Positions 47,014 to 57,534 are shown, counted from the stretch's first letter. The stretch: 64,000 nucleotides of DNA from Paraescarpia echinospica (GCA_020002185.1 CM034536.1:15851614-15915613), one strand, 5' to 3'. Translations and numbers: made by a program. Notes: generated by a model from the sequence alone, not told the origin.

Positions 47014-47728
47014 CGCCTGCTATGAAAACGAACAATTAGTAGTAAATGAAAACGAACTGCCTGCTGTAGTGAAAACGAAAAAATAAAGCCTCCTCTAGTA
47101 GCAACGAACAATTAGTATCAAGTTCGCTATATAGTGGTGAAAACGAACTGCCTGCTGTAGTGTTGAAATTTCGTGTTCGATCTGTATTTACGCTTAATAA
47201 ATTTTTTAAAACCGTATGAAATGCCTCCTTTATTACCGAACATACACGCATTCACCAAAACAGTCACCCTGCCGCACGCATTCTAACAATCGGCGAACCC
47301 CCACCTACAGTCGTAATAGAAAACGCCCGCTAAGCGCGCCCTTCACCGAAACGCCCTAAACATTCAGCAGCCGCACAATCGCAGTCGGCAAACCGACGTT
47401 GTTTACTATCAGGTAGCGCCGCGCAATTACGCGCTTAACCCCTAGTAGTCAGCGCCGTGCGATCGCGAGCACTCGTTCAACCCCTAGTGTCTAACAACGC
47501 CGCTACGCGAGCCGTCATCGCCATATAGGCGGTAGTCGAAGTCCGACGAAGTTAATAATGTTGGCGGGGTTGAATGGGATAGACGCGCGGACTACAGAGC
47601 CTCCCTGACTGACTGACAATGCTGCCACGTCATGGCGGTCTGCCCTATATGCGGTCGTGTCTTCGACCACCCTCTAGCGGCGAACGCGAGCAAGCGCTAC
47701 AAATACCCGTAGCGGTGTAACGAGGCAT
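47014..47728. other. Intergenic, short repeats and polyA signals
   Basis: Holds AATAAA signals (47086, about 47195) and a repeated gaaaacgaactgcctgctgt (47047, 47142). No gene seen in 47250-47728. Confidence 0.5.
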
Positions 47729-47914
47729 ATGACGGCGAAGATATGCGAACCGCGGACCGCTCACGAATGTCCGACCTGCGGAGAGACCTACGGGCAACGT
47801 CGCACTATGCTGAGACATATGAGAGCGGTGCACCGTAGCCCCACTAAAGAAGAAGAAGCCGCCCCCGAGATGGCGGTGTCGGAAGCGTTACAGCGGGTCG
47901 TTCACGAACACTGA
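47729..47914 (+). CDS. Single C2H2 zinc-finger small protein
   Basis: 61 codons from an ATG 32 bp after a TATA-like tacaaata. Residues 14-34 are CPTCGETYGQRRTMLRHMRAV then H, a textbook C-x2-C-x12-H-x4-H finger with the conserved aromatic and leucine. Ends 18 bp before the polymerase ATG. Small finger proteins are a recurrent accessory of Polinton-type elements; the role here is unknown. Intact. Confidence 0.6.
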   Translation: MTAKICEPRTAHECPTCGETYGQRRTMLRHMRAVHRSPTKEEEAAPEMAVSEALQRVVHEH

Positions 47915-47932
47915 TCGAGTATACGCACGTCC

Positions 47933-50900
47933 ATGGCGCCCGGCCCTGTTCAGTCGAGGTATAACTTCCACCTGACCGACTTGGACATGCGAACGCTCGA
48001 GCCGCGACTACGACTGATATTCGACGAACAGACACGCGCCTTTAAAATTAACTTAAGTTTTGGATTTATTCTCAGACATAAGGAGACGGGGCGTTACCGA
48101 TACTTTCATTCGTCGTGTAACTGCTGCGGCCGCTACCTCGATTCCCCCGCTCTGATTACCGGTAGTCGCTCTTTCTCGAGCGCGTCCGACAACCCGACGT
48201 TCAACAGTACGTCGTAGCGCAGAGACCCGACTCGGGGTGGACGGAAGAGTTGGTGACTAACGCGACCTTCTTTCTCAATACCATCAAACACCATCCTATC
48301 GGTTGTCTCGACGGGCGTCTTCCCTCCTACCTACGCACCAGCAAGGCGGTTATCGCTCTAGAAAAAGATACACACAGTAGACCCTACACCGACAATCTGT
48401 GCCTCTTCCGTTGTCTGGCGCTCCATAGGGGCGCTGACGTAGCCGCTTTGAGAGTCCCGACCTTAAAGCTTTTTGCGGACTACGCCGCCGCGGGGACGAG
48501 CGCCGACGAGTTCGCCGGCGTTCCTCTGACGGCGCTTGATCGGGTGGAGACGGTCTTTAAAACCAACGTGATCGTCTATCGACTGATGGAGGAGTCGGAA
48601 CCCGGGAACACGATCGCCGAACTGGTCCGTCGGTCGACCTATCGCTATCCCACGACTATGAGCGTTACCGTTTACGACACACACTTTTCGTACATACAGA
48701 ACGTTTCGCTGTTCTGTCATTCGTACCGATGCGGTAATTGCGGCGACGTGCTGTGGCGAACCGCCTACCTATTGAGGCGCCACGAAGCGACGTGCGTGGG
48801 AGGCGTCCGCCACGTCTACCCCGGCGGGTCTACCATCTGAACCCGTCCGTATTTCAGCAGCTGGCCGACGAAGGCATCAACGTGGACGACTCTCTGCGCT
48901 ACTTTCCGTACAGGGCGACTTTCGACTTCGAATGCTATTTCGACACGCGTGACCTACCGGCGGACAGCCCCAAGTGCCGGTGGCTCGCCCGGCACGATCA
49001 TCTCAGCGTGAGTGTCGCGTCGAACGTCCCCGGCCACGAGACGGCGCGGTGTTTCGTCAAGACCGGGGAATCGGACGAACTCGCGAGGCGCCTGATCGCC
49101 GCCCTGGAGACGATGAACGCGGCAGCGACCGCGGTAGCGAGCGCGGCGCTGCGACCTTCGTACTAGCGTACCTTCGAAGCGATCAGCGCGTACGAAACCG
49201 AAAGGGACCTCAAGTGTAAAGAAGAGTCGGCGGGCAAGAACCCGTACACCGTACTCGCCCAGCGCCTGTGGGCCTACCTGCGCCAACTCCCCGTTCTCGG
49301 TTTCAACTCGGGCAGGTACGACCTGAACGTGTGGGTGAAGGTGGGCGGGATGTGTCGTCGGCCTTCACGATCAAACGTCAAAACAACTTCATATGTCTAG
49401 GGACGGCGACGCTCAAATTCCTGGACATCACCAACTACCTGGCCTACGGTTTTAGCTACGACAAGTTCCTGAAGGCGTATGGTTGCGAGGTGACGAAGAG
49501 TAACTTTCCCTACGAGTACCTGGACGACCGGCTGAAACTAGACGACGCCGAACTACCGCCGCGGGAGGCCGTCTACAGTCACCTAAAATGCGAAGGGATC
49601 TCCGACGAGGCGTACGAGGGGTGCGCGAAGGTATGGCGCGACGAAGGCATGCCGACGCTGAGGGACTTCCTCGTCTGGAACAACAACCGGGACGTTGCCC
49701 CGTTCTTGGAGGCCGTGCAAAAACAGTTTCGTGTCATCACGAGGCCGACCTGACCGTTCTACGCCGCTCCGAGTACGACGAGTCGGCCCACCCCTGTCGC
49801 TCGATAGTTGGCTACGATGCGAACGGCCTCTACCTATTGGCGTTCAAGCAAGACATGCCGACGGGGTGGTACACGCGTCTACGCGCGGAGAACGCCTTTC
49901 GGCCGGAACGAGAGCATCGTTACAGCCGCATGGCCGTGGAGTGGCTGACGTGGGAAGCCGAGCGGACGGGTGTGGCCATACGACAGTAGGTCAACGGGCG
50001 CGCGAAGCGCGTGGGCAAGTGCCGGGTCGAAGGGTGGTGTCGAGAAACGCGGACGGCGTATCAGTTTCAAGGGTGCTTCTACCACGGCTGTCCGTGTACG
50101 GGTAAGGAGAAGAATGACGTCTACGGGAAACCTATGCGCCAACTGTACGCCGAGACGGTCGCCACTACGGCCTACCTTCGCCGCTTCGTCACGGTCGTCG
50201 ATATGTCGGAGTGCCAGTGGCGCGCGGTGAGACCGCCCCGTTCGTCGATCGCGCCGCAATCAACTCACGCGAACGCAGATCTTGGAGGCCGTACGCGACG
50301 GTACCCTCTTCGGCCTAGTACTCTGCGACATCGCCGTACCGGACGAGCGACGCGCCGCCTTCGCCGAGATGCAGCAGGTCTTCAAGAACGCCTACATCGA
50401 CCGCGACGCTCTTAGCTCGTTCATGCGTCGTTACGCCGAGACGCACGAGCTCCTGAGCCATCCTCAACGCACGCTCGTGGGGAGCTTTTTCGGTACCGAG
50501 ATCCTCCTCGCCACCCCGCTATTGCGGTGGTATCTGGAGCACGGACTCGTCGTCGACCGCGTGTACGAGATCGTCGAGTACGACCCGGTCCTGTGCTTCC
50601 GTCGCTTTGGCGAGACGGTCTCTGCCGCCCGACGCGAGATCGACGCCGACCCCGACAAGGTCATCCTCGCCAACACGTTTAAACTTCTAGGCAATAGTCG
50701 CTACGGGAAAACGATTACGCGCGTCGACCTCCACAGAGACATCAAATTCTGCACGACCGTCGGGGCTTCCACGCTGATCAACGATCGCCGTTTTCGACAA
50801 CTCGACGTCGTCGTCCTCAGAACAAGCGCACCGTCAGGTACGGCCTCCCCACCCAGATCGGCTACTTCGTGTACCAGTACACGAAGCTGCACATGCTCCA

Positions 50901-51488
50901 GTTTTATTACGACTTCATCGCCAGCTATGTGTCGCGTCCCCTGTTTCAGTACTGCGCGATAAACACCTATTCAAAGTATATGGCCCTCGCGGGCCGGAGC
51001 ATCGACAACCTCGTGGAGTCGGCCAAGCGCGAACTTTACTTCCGGCACTGCGGCGAGTGGTTTTTGTCGGAATGCTGCGACGCGCACGCGGAGGAGTACG
51101 TGCAGTGCCGACTCGCCGGCCGATCGTGGGCCCGGCCGTCTGCTGCGCGGCCCGTCGAAAGTACGATAAGCGAACACCGGGTCTCTTCAAAGAGGAATGA
51201 TCCGGTCGCGGTATCGTCGCGCTCTGCAACAAGACGTACTACTATTTCGGCGCGGCGGGCGATAAGTACAGCACGAAGGGACTGAGCAAGCGCCGGAACG
51301 ACATAAATAAGGACACGTTCCTCGCCGTGCTGCGGGGTCAGCGGAGCGGGCGCTGCTGGAACCGTGGCTTTCAAGTAAAGGAATCGTCCGTGTTGAAGTA
51401 CATTTAGGAGCGCGCGGCGTTGAGCTACTTCTACGCCAAGCGACGCGTGCTCGACGACGGGGTAACTACGGAGGCCCTACTCGTATAA
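47933..51488 (+). pseudogene. polB: Protein-primed family B DNA polymerase (Polinton PolB), decayed
   Basis: ATG at 47933 opens the usual N-terminal region (KINLSFGFIL), continued by DNLCLFRCLALHRG (48400s), a zinc-knuckle CGNCGDVLWRTAYLLRRHEA, exonuclease motif I FDFECYF (48919-48939), exonuclease motif II GFNSGRYDLN (about 49300), RT-like palm motif A YDANGLYLLAFKQDMPTG (about 49813), YQFQGCFYHGCPC (about 50060), motif B LLGNSRYGKT (50686-50715), and the C-terminus SYFYAKRRVLDDGVTT. The frame changes at about 48215, 48800, 49150-49350, 49740, 50250, 50830 and after 51130, with in-frame TAGs at 49987 and about 51404. At motif C (50962-50973) the catalytic pair reads N-T-Y-S instead of D-T-D-S. 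It cannot encode an active enzyme. Confidence 0.93.
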
Positions 51489-51657
51489 CTCGTCTACCTA
51501 ACTCGTATAACTCGTCTACCCTACCTAGGAGCCACCCCTCCCTAGGCGTATGTATGTATGTATGTATGTATCTAGGTAGGGACTAATACAAAAAGTGAAG
51601 ACCATCAATTGTTTTCATCGTTTTTTATTTACTGTTAGCCGATAAGCGATTCATCAT
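51489..51657. terminator. Convergent intergenic with polyadenylation signal
   Basis: Separates the plus-strand polymerase from the minus-strand gene block. TTTATT at 51624-51629 is AATAAA for the minus-strand transcripts. A short gtat repeat lies at 51549-51570. Confidence 0.6.
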
Positions 51658-52107
51658 TCAATTCGCTGTTAGCCAGTCGAATAAGAGACAGTCGTTAGCC
51701 ACCCTATCGGGGTCGAATAGGTCTTTGAAACCGCTTAGCGGCATGCCGCGGCATCGGAGGAGCAGGTAGGTAACGCAATATTGTCCGCATACGTTAGACA
51801 CCGCGCTCTGCAGCCTCTTGTCGCTGTACGTCCACGAGTCGCAGTTACGGCGCAGGAAGGTACGGAAGTCGGCGTGCAGCGGCGGTAGTCCGTACGAGTC
51901 GAAATACTCGCCTTGCCGGTTCGCGTCCACGTAGACGGCGACCCAGTGTTCACCCGGCTCGCCGGCGTCGTCGGTGTAGCACACGAAGGCCGCCGGGTAG
52001 GTGGTGACCCGCCGGCGGCGTAGCTCGTCTTTAGGCAGTACGCCGAAGATGACGTTTTTAGTGTACTTATCGATCTGCAGGCGGCGCATGAGCTGAAACG
52101 TATCCAT
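51658..52107 (-). CDS. Adenain-like cysteine protease
   Basis: 149 codons from the ATG at 52107, two bases after the capsid-gene stop. Catalytic set visible: His54 in GEHWVAVYVD, Asp70 in YFDSYG, Gln100 in LQSAV and Cys107 in VCGQYC, with the Gln-to-Cys spacing of seven found in adenovirus protease and Ulp1-type (C5/C48) peptidases. In adenoviruses and Polintons this enzyme matures capsid and core proteins during assembly. The length is typical of Polinton PRO and all catalytic residues are kept, so this gene appears intact. The longer upstream frame to 52260 is not used, since it overlaps the capsid gene on a different frame. Confidence 0.9.
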   Translation of the reverse strand: MDTFQLMRRLQIDKYTKNVIFGVLPKDELRRRRVTTYPAAFVCYTDDAGEPGEHWVAVYVDANRQGEYFDSYGLPPLHADFRTFLRRNCDSWTYSDKRLQSAVSNVCGQYCVTYLLLRCRGMPLSGFKDLFDPDRVANDCLLFDWLTAN

Positions 52108-52109
52108 GC

Positions 52110-53404
52110 TCAGTAGTCGTACACGACGTTGCGGCTCCTGTAGATCTCTAGCACCGACTCGAACTCGCCGTACACGACGACGTTCACCGTCCGCGGTAGC
52201 GCCGCCGCAAAGTGTATCTCCACGCGTAGCTCCCCTTGCGTACGACGTTGAAATGGTCACCGTCGCAGCAATCCGGCGTCAGGTCGAAGCCGAAGATGGT
52301 GTAGTCGCTCCCTTAACTCGGTGCGCGTCAGGTCGTTGCCCTCGTCCCCGTACGCCTTCCCCGTCGTCGCGAAGAGGTTCAGATAGCTTATGACGTAGTT
52401 GTTCGTCGCGAAGTTCGGCTGCAGCGGCTTGCTCGGCACCTGGCGTCCGTCGACGAAGAGCGCGAGGAAGTTTATGCCGTTGTGCTTCGCTTTGAACGGG
52501 TTTTTAGCGTAGGTCCCGTTATAGGCGTCGTTATCGACCAGGCACAGGAACACTCATTTCGGCACTACCCCCAACCAGACGTTCTCTTGGGTGTGAGACA
52601 TGGTCCCCTGCGGTATCGAAAACACCTTGCAGTCGACTCGGCGTAGCGGGTACTTGGCCGTGCCCTTCGTCAGCGCTTTGATATGACCGAGCTGAACGTT
52701 CGCGTTCACCCAGGCTTTTTGCACCTGCAGGAAGGCCTCCAGCAGCGTGATTTTTGGATCGTTTCCCCCGCTACGATCGCGAAAACATCCTTGTTTCGCA
52801 CCTGTCGGAGTTTCACGTCGACCCCGTTCAGTAGGTAGCGGTTTTGCATGAACACGTCAGTGTGCAGTCGTCCGAAAAGCTCCACCACCCGACTGCGCCG
52901 GATGTGCGCGTGGCGACGCGTGTACCCCTCGTTGGCGTCTGCGAGCTCCTCCATGTGCCCGGCGGTGTCCTTACACAACAGACCGCCCTCGAGCTGCGTG
53001 TTCTTGGCGTCGGCGCCGTAGCTCAACAGGGTCTCGATGTAGGCATGATACGCGTAAGTGTTAGTCGACGGCGTCAAAAGCGTGCCGATCGGCGACACGT
53101 CGACTTGACTGAAGAGCGAGTGTAGGAAGTTATTGACCGGTCCCACCTGGTCGCCGTCTTGGAGGTCGGTGCCGTCCCCCCTCACCACTTTGAATCGTAC
53201 GTACAGTCTGACGCTCGACAGGTCCAGATAGTCGTCTCCCGAGCCCGGAACTAGAAACTCGATGGGGCCGCCCGCATCGAACGCCGTGAGGGGTTGATGA
53301 TTGATCCACTGGCCGCTCTCGATGCTCGTCTGCGTCATCGGGACGCTGAACAGGTCCAATTCGCTTTTTACCCCCTCGCACGACTGCCGATGGACGAACG
53401 CCAT
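52110..53404 (-). pseudogene. Major capsid protein (double jelly-roll, hexon-like), frameshifted
   Basis: ATG at 53404 opens 200+ codons with conserved capsid blocks FLVPGSGDDYLDLS, VGPVNNFLHSLFSQVDV and NTYAYHAYIETLLSYG. The frame shifts in an A run near 52757; the next frame carries an in-frame TGA near 52556 and continues with DNDAYNGTYAKNPF, HNGINFLALFVDG and YLNLFATTGKAYGDEGNDLT; a further shift near 52310 precedes the C-terminus ending GEFESVLEIYRSRNVVYDY at 52110. Overall size (about 430 residues) fits Polinton/adintovirus capsid proteins that form the hexagonal shell. Two shifts and one stop disable it in this copy, unless the A-run shift is an assembly error. Confidence 0.9.
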
Positions 53405-53405
53405 T

Positions 53406-53808
53406 CTACTCGTCGAATATGTCCCTCGGAAGCTTCTGCTTCTTGCACGGTCGTTTCGTCTTACTGACCGTCGCCGCTCTACCCGGTGGTTTTATACGTC
53501 GTCTTTTCGGCGCCTGCTTATTCAGCAGTCCGTCCAGAAGGTCGGCCCCAGCCTCTTTCGCGCGCCGTTTCACCGACTGTTTCAGACTCTGCCCGTCGAC
53601 GACGTCACGCGCAACGCCTACGCCCTTCTTGAGAGCCAGATTTCTCAGCGCCAAAACCCATCTCTTGATAAGCGGCATGGCGCTTCGAAACAGGCTCCCG
53701 AAAAGGTTCCCCAGGCCGTGACCCCGCTGCACTCTAGAAAAAGGCGAATACCGGGAGGTTGCCGCCGACCTGCCGGGTGTAGTAGTCCTCGTACGTCGCC
53801 TTCGCCAT
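53406..53808 (-). pseudogene. Core/pX-like minor virion protein, one frame break
   Basis: ATG at 53808 gives MAKATYEDYYTRQVGG, the YYxxQxGG opening typical of Polinton and adenovirus pX/pVI-type minor proteins. The frame is broken near 53740 and then continues with QRGHGLGNLFGSLFRSAM, an amphipathic LKKGVGVARDVVDG block and a Lys/Arg-rich tail with KAPKRRR-like clusters, ending one base before the capsid ATG. The conserved glycine-rich amphipathic stretch suggests a membrane- or DNA-interacting virion protein. Most of the protein (from 53732) is open. Confidence 0.75.
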
Positions 53809-53810
53809 CT

Positions 53811-54653
53811 TCAAAACAGCTTCGATTTACAGCGTCTGACGTGAAGCGTCGCCACGAGTTTTCCCTACTCGAATGGTATCGGGCGTCGTCCCTTATATCT
53901 ATTTCGATCGTGGCGAACTTGTTCCGCAGTAGGGGTACGTATTGTATGCGATCGAACGCTTTCGAAACGCTGGTCCCGTGCGTGCCGTGGACGGGGACGG
54001 ACCGGAGTAGCGGGGCGAAAACGTCGCCGATGACGCGCGATTCGACGATGTCCGTGTATACGTACAGCGTGTCGAGTCCCTGATGCATGTTCACCGTGGA
54101 CGCCGCCTCGCGCTCGAAGGTGAACGCGCCTTCACCGCTGGGAAAGAAGGTAGGCCCGTCTGAATTTCGGGACTTTTTATAACGCTCGAGCTGAACCCGA
54201 GCATGCTCGTCAGGGCACTCTGGAGCGGCATAGAAAATTCGACGCCCTTCGACAAACGCAGCGTCATGGGGTTAGAGATCGGATTGTAGCGCATGTTTGC
54301 CTTGACCCTGGCGGTGCTCGCCTTCTCTAGCGCCGCGTTGATTTTTCCGTCAACTCGTGAGCGTTTTTGTAGAAACAGTGAGGGATGGTGCAGGTGCAGT
54401 AAATTAGGGTACCGTCGGTCGCCCGATAAACGTTTTCTTCTCCTTTTACGCAGGCTAAATAGAAGACGGCGTCCTCTTCTCTCACGTTGTTCCAGGTGTG
54501 CGGGTACTGTAGCTCTACCAGTCCGCATTCCCAGCGCCCCGCCAGATCAATGCCGTGCGGTAGAGTCGTGATGTAGTGGGTTAGCGTATTGTCGGGGTGG
54601 TCTTTCATCGAGGCGTTACTCGGTAGCGTCAGATAGAAATCGGACGACGCCAT
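53811..54653 (-). pseudogene. Minor capsid (penton-like, single jelly roll), multiply frameshifted
   Basis: ATG at 54653 reads MASSDFYLTLPSNASM and LAGRWECGLVELQYPHTW, the signature N-terminus of the Polinton PY/penton family (F54H12.2-like proteins). A shift in an A run near 54345 leads to MRYNPISNPMTLRLSKG and SALTSMLGFSSSVIK; another near 54130 to LYVYTDIVESRVIGDVFAPL and FDRIQYVPLLRNKFATIEI; and a third near 53890 plus a TAG to the C-terminal PIPFE ... GKLVATLHVR block, ending at 53811. Normally this protein forms the fivefold vertices. This copy has at least three shifts and one stop. Confidence 0.85.
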
Positions 54654-54972
54654 CGCGCCTCATAGACGGACTCGGCAGTAGGTAACCGAGGCAGCTACTC
54701 AGCAGCGCCTTCCACAGATTGGAATCGCCCTGACCGCGCGACAGATTGTATATGCTAACCAAGATGACTGTGTACAGGACGACGATCTGACACAGAAAGA
54801 CCATTTCGGCTTTGGGACACTCGTTACCGCAGAGACGCCACGTGGTGGTGGTGGTGGTGGCGGTGGCGGTGGCGGTGGAGTCGTCGACGACATCGGTCGC
54901 ACCCACAGAGACGCATGAGTCGACGGCGGGTTCTTCGACAAATACGCCTGAGTCGGCGGCGGAATTCGGCAT
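54616..54972 (-). CDS. Small single-pass membrane protein conserved in Polintons
   Basis: 118 codons. Residues 1-47 are low complexity (an ACC/GCC triplet run gives alternating T/A then poly-T). Residues 49-56 hold two cysteines (LCGNECPK); 57-77 EMVFLCQIVVLYTVILVSIYN is a strong transmembrane helix; 83-100 read DSNLWKALLSSCLGYLLP. The C-terminal half follows a pattern I associate with Polinton/adintovirus genomes, where it sits beside the minor capsid gene as here. It overlaps the minor-capsid start by 38 bp on another frame. Function unknown; a role in membrane handling or virion egress is a guess. Confidence 0.6.
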   Translation of the reverse strand: MPNSAADSGVFVEEPAVDSCVSVGATDVVDDSTATATATTTTTTWRLCGNECPKAEMVFLCQIVVLYTVILVSIYNLSRGQGDSNLWKALLSSCLGYLLPSPSMRRDGVVRFLSDATE

Positions 54973-55224
54973 CGGCTACTGCTGCTGCTGGTGCTGTCGT
55001 CTCGAAGGTGTTGATAGCGCGACTGTCGTCCGACGCTACGGCGTCCTTCCTTTATCGCGCAGAGTCGGCATGGAGCGCGTTCGTCGACCGGTGTGGCGGC
55101 GAGGCCGCCGCGGCCGACGGTCGCCTTTGGGCACTCTGTCGACACAGCTGCACCCTCCCTTCGTCGTATAATAAAACGAGGCAAGCCTCCAACACTTTTC
55201 GATCGATCGCGTCCAGGTCATCCC
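54973..55224 (-). other. Intergenic upstream of the membrane protein
   Basis: GC-rich, no frame with family resemblance. A GATAAAGG string at about 55047-55054 (minus strand) could serve as TATA element for the membrane-protein gene. Confidence 0.35.
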
Positions 55225-56339
55225 TTATAGTCCATGAGCGCCTTTGCGTCGATCCAGCTGTTGAAGGAGGACGGATAGCCAGACCACCTCTTCACCCTTA
55301 CCGCGTCGTCTTCGACGTCTCTGTAGAACCTCCTCCACCCGATATAGTTTATCTTTCGAAACGACCACCTTTTGTAGCTCCGGCTCGTAGAAGGTGCCGT
55401 CTAGTACCGTTCCGGCGTCGTCCGCCAATCGGTAAACGGGAGGGTCGGACGGGTGCACTTCTACGACGGTGAAGAGTTCTTCGCTCCAGTTAGCCATGTA
55501 CCCCTTCTTGAAACGCCCCTTCACCTTGCTGATACGTACGCGGTCCCCCTCTCGCATTTGTTTTTGTTTTTCCGACACCCGCCGCCGTACAACCGTTGCC
55601 TCACGCTATCCTAGTTCTCGGCATCGACGCTCGCCGGTGTCCTACCGATGCTTCGATGGTAGGCGTTGTTGTACGAACGCACGAGGTCGGGCAAGGCCTC
55701 CACGTACCTCAATGTCTGGTGCTTCATGAAGTACCTCCACATGCGGGTTTTCAGCGTACTATTGAATCGCTCCACGACACTCGCTTTGGTCTCTTCGTTA
55801 TGGGTCACGAAGTGATGGACGCCGTGCGCCTTCAAGAGTTTCTGAAAGGGTCTGTTGAGAAACTCCGTGCCCTTGTCGGTCTGCAGTGCGTTCGGCGGTT
55901 GTTGCCGCTGCAGCAGGCCCCCGAAGGCCGTAACGAGCGCCTGACCGGTTTTACTCTTCAACGGGACGCACCACGCCAACTTCGAGAATACGTCTACGAC
56001 CGTCAATAGAAACGTCGTCCCGTCGTTGTGCTTTTTCAGGTTAGCTACGTCGACGAGATCGGCTTGCCACTGCTGGTTTCGTCCGACCACGATAACGCGC
56101 CGTCGTTTGAAGCGTCGTTTGACCGGCTTGTGAAGGGTATTGGCATCCTGCTCCGTCAACCACCGCTTGACTGTCGGTTTCGGTACTAGACTCGATCGGT
56201 GTAGCGCGTCGACGCCGGCGTAACTCCCCACCCGCTTCGGTTCGAAGTAGGTACGCCTCAGTAGGTCGTATTGAGGGCGTGAGTTCCGTTGAAGGTTTCC
56301 TTGCGTACGACGACGCCTCCGGGGCACCACCGCTCCCAT
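55225..56339 (-). pseudogene. DDE integrase (rve) with C-terminal SH3/chromo module, interrupted
   Basis: 242 codons from the ATG at 56339: N-terminal zinc-less domain, then the rve core with Asp94 (QWQADLVD), Asp155 (LQTDKGTEF) and Glu190 (ASVVERFN), a D,D(35)E spacing as in retroviral and Polinton integrases. A TAG at 55611 and a frame shift by 55578 separate the core from the C-terminal module GDRVRISKVKGRFKKGY ... FYEPELQKV and a chromodomain-like YRVEEVLQRR to 55225. The enzyme would normally insert the element with a 6-bp stagger. The catalytic core frame itself is open, but the full protein is not made. Confidence 0.92.
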
Positions 56340-56355
56340 GGGGTCTCTGACAGGT

Positions 56356-56374
56356 TTATATATAATATACAGAA
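56356..56374 (-). promoter_or_regulatory. TATA region of the integrase gene
   Basis: Minus strand reads tattatatataaacctg about 20-35 bp upstream of the integrase ATG. Close spacing makes it a weak call. Confidence 0.4.
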
Positions 56375-56475
56375 AAATACAGAGAAACGAACTGCTGCTG
56401 CGACTACGCCGACGACGACTACCGTTCTTTGTCGCATACTGACTTCTGAGCCGGTCGGGCGTTTCACCCTCTTTA

Positions 56476-57144
56476 TTAGGTGTCCCACGGGCGTTCGACC
56501 AAGCGAGTGCAAGGCTTCGCCGTTCGCTTCTGCGCGCGTTGTATGTACGCCCGACGCCGAGGGTTACCGACGAGTTCCATGGGCACGTTCAGCCGCCTCA
56601 GATGACCCCCGAACGCCTCACAGCCGACCGGTGATGCCGCCCTCTTCCTTTTTCTCATGAGATCGTTCACTAGATCTACCATGTTACTTCCCTCTATCGC
56701 GGTGCCATCGTACATGAACTCCCCTCGGTTGTTCCAGCGAATCAGCGTGTCAGTTTTCAATTTCTCCACCAGGAGGCGGGCCTTTTCTTTCAGATTCTTC
56801 GGTATGCTTTTCACGATTTTGTTCTCTATACGGGACGTTCCCGTCGGCCGAGGCGGCGGCGGCAGCCGCTGATGGTCGGTCGTCGTCGACTCTCCGTTCA
56901 CCATGGACACTCGTAGCGGTTGCTCCGCCCGAGACGTCTCCATGGTATTGTATCGACTCAGTAGTTGATTGTACGACGCTACCTTTTCTCGGTCGGACAA
57001 ATCCGTACGCTCGAGAACGGGCTTCATGTCGCCGTCCAGGCTACTCATCACACGTGACGTGGTCGAGTTCGGCTGGGAAAGTAACGGGAGTAGACGCTCC
57101 ACCAACCTGGGGTCTACCAACGCCATCTTCTTCGCGTACTGCAT
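56476..57144 (-). CDS. Conserved Polinton protein of unknown function, 222 aa
   Basis: ATG at 57144 follows the previous gene's TGA with no gap (TGAATG). Residues 7-20 ALVDPRLVERLLPL are helical; 55-70 carry a YNQLLSRYNTM block; a proline-rich linker follows (about 95-105); residues 120-160 have KARLLVEKLKTDTLIRWN and GEFMYDGTAIEGSNMVDLV, then DLMRKRKRA and a basic C-terminus with LNVPMELVGNPRRRAY. The GTAIEGSNMVDLVNDLMRKRK pattern recurs in Polinton-type elements. Intact. Possibly a virion core or scaffold component by location; not demonstrated. Confidence 0.6.
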   Translation of the reverse strand: MQYAKKMALVDPRLVERLLPLLSQPNSTTSRVMSSLDGDMKPVLERTDLSDREKVASYNQLLSRYNTMETSRAEQPLRVSMVNGESTTTDHQRLPPPPRPTGTSRIENKIVKSIPKNLKEKARLLVEKLKTDTLIRWNNRGEFMYDGTAIEGSNMVDLVNDLMRKRKRAASPVGCEAFGGHLRRLNVPMELVGNPRRRAYIQRAQKRTAKPCTRLVERPWDT

Positions 57145-57489
57145 TCAACCTATGGCCTGTCTGAGGAGCGGCAGAAAGGTGCTCGCCAACGGTGCTAGCA
57201 GTGCCGTCAGAAAGCCGCCCGCCCCCGTTTGCAAGATGGCGCGCTTCTGTTTGACGGGTACTTTTTTCGTCGCTAGCTTATGCAGATGGTTCCTGTATTT
57301 TATCAGTACTTTTTTCTGCTTATTTGATATTTTCACGTTTCCCCTCAGAATGTTGTACGCGCAGTCGCACAGACCACAGATGAGATCGGCATCCGCGTGG
57401 GCGATTACGGCTTTTCTCAGATCTGTATTCTTCTTGTACCTACGCAATAGCTGCAGGGCTATGATGTACCTCTTGACGCGCTCTGTCAT
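57145..57489 (-). CDS. Conserved Polinton small basic protein
   Basis: I choose the ATG at 57489 (114 codons) because a strong TATA box lies at 57525-57534; the longer frame begins at 57552, inside the ATPase gene. Features: basic N-terminus TERVKRYIIALQLLRRY, a CGLCDCAYNILRGNV block with three cysteines, KQKKVLIKYRNHLHKLATKK, then KRAILQTGAGGFLTALLAPL and a hydrophobic C-terminus. The KR-x-x-L-Q-x-G-x-GGFL ending is characteristic of this Polinton family. Intact; role unknown, likely virion-associated. Confidence 0.6.
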   Translation of the reverse strand: MTERVKRYIIALQLLRRYKKNTDLRKAVIAHADADLICGLCDCAYNILRGNVKISNKQKKVLIKYRNHLHKLATKKVPVKQKRAILQTGAGGFLTALLAPLASTFLPLLRQAIG

Positions 57490-57524
57490 CTTGCACAATA
57501 ATGTCGGTTGCGCCGCGTTACCCC

Positions 57525-57534
57525 TCCTTTTATA
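57525..57534 (-). promoter_or_regulatory. TATA box of the small basic protein gene
   Basis: Minus strand TATAAAAGGA, about 36-45 bp before the chosen ATG, within the last codons of the ATPase gene. Confidence 0.65.

Noticed and set aside
52844..53125. Plus-strand frames opposite the capsid and core genes
   Set aside because: Shadow frames of GC-rich minus-strand coding sequence.
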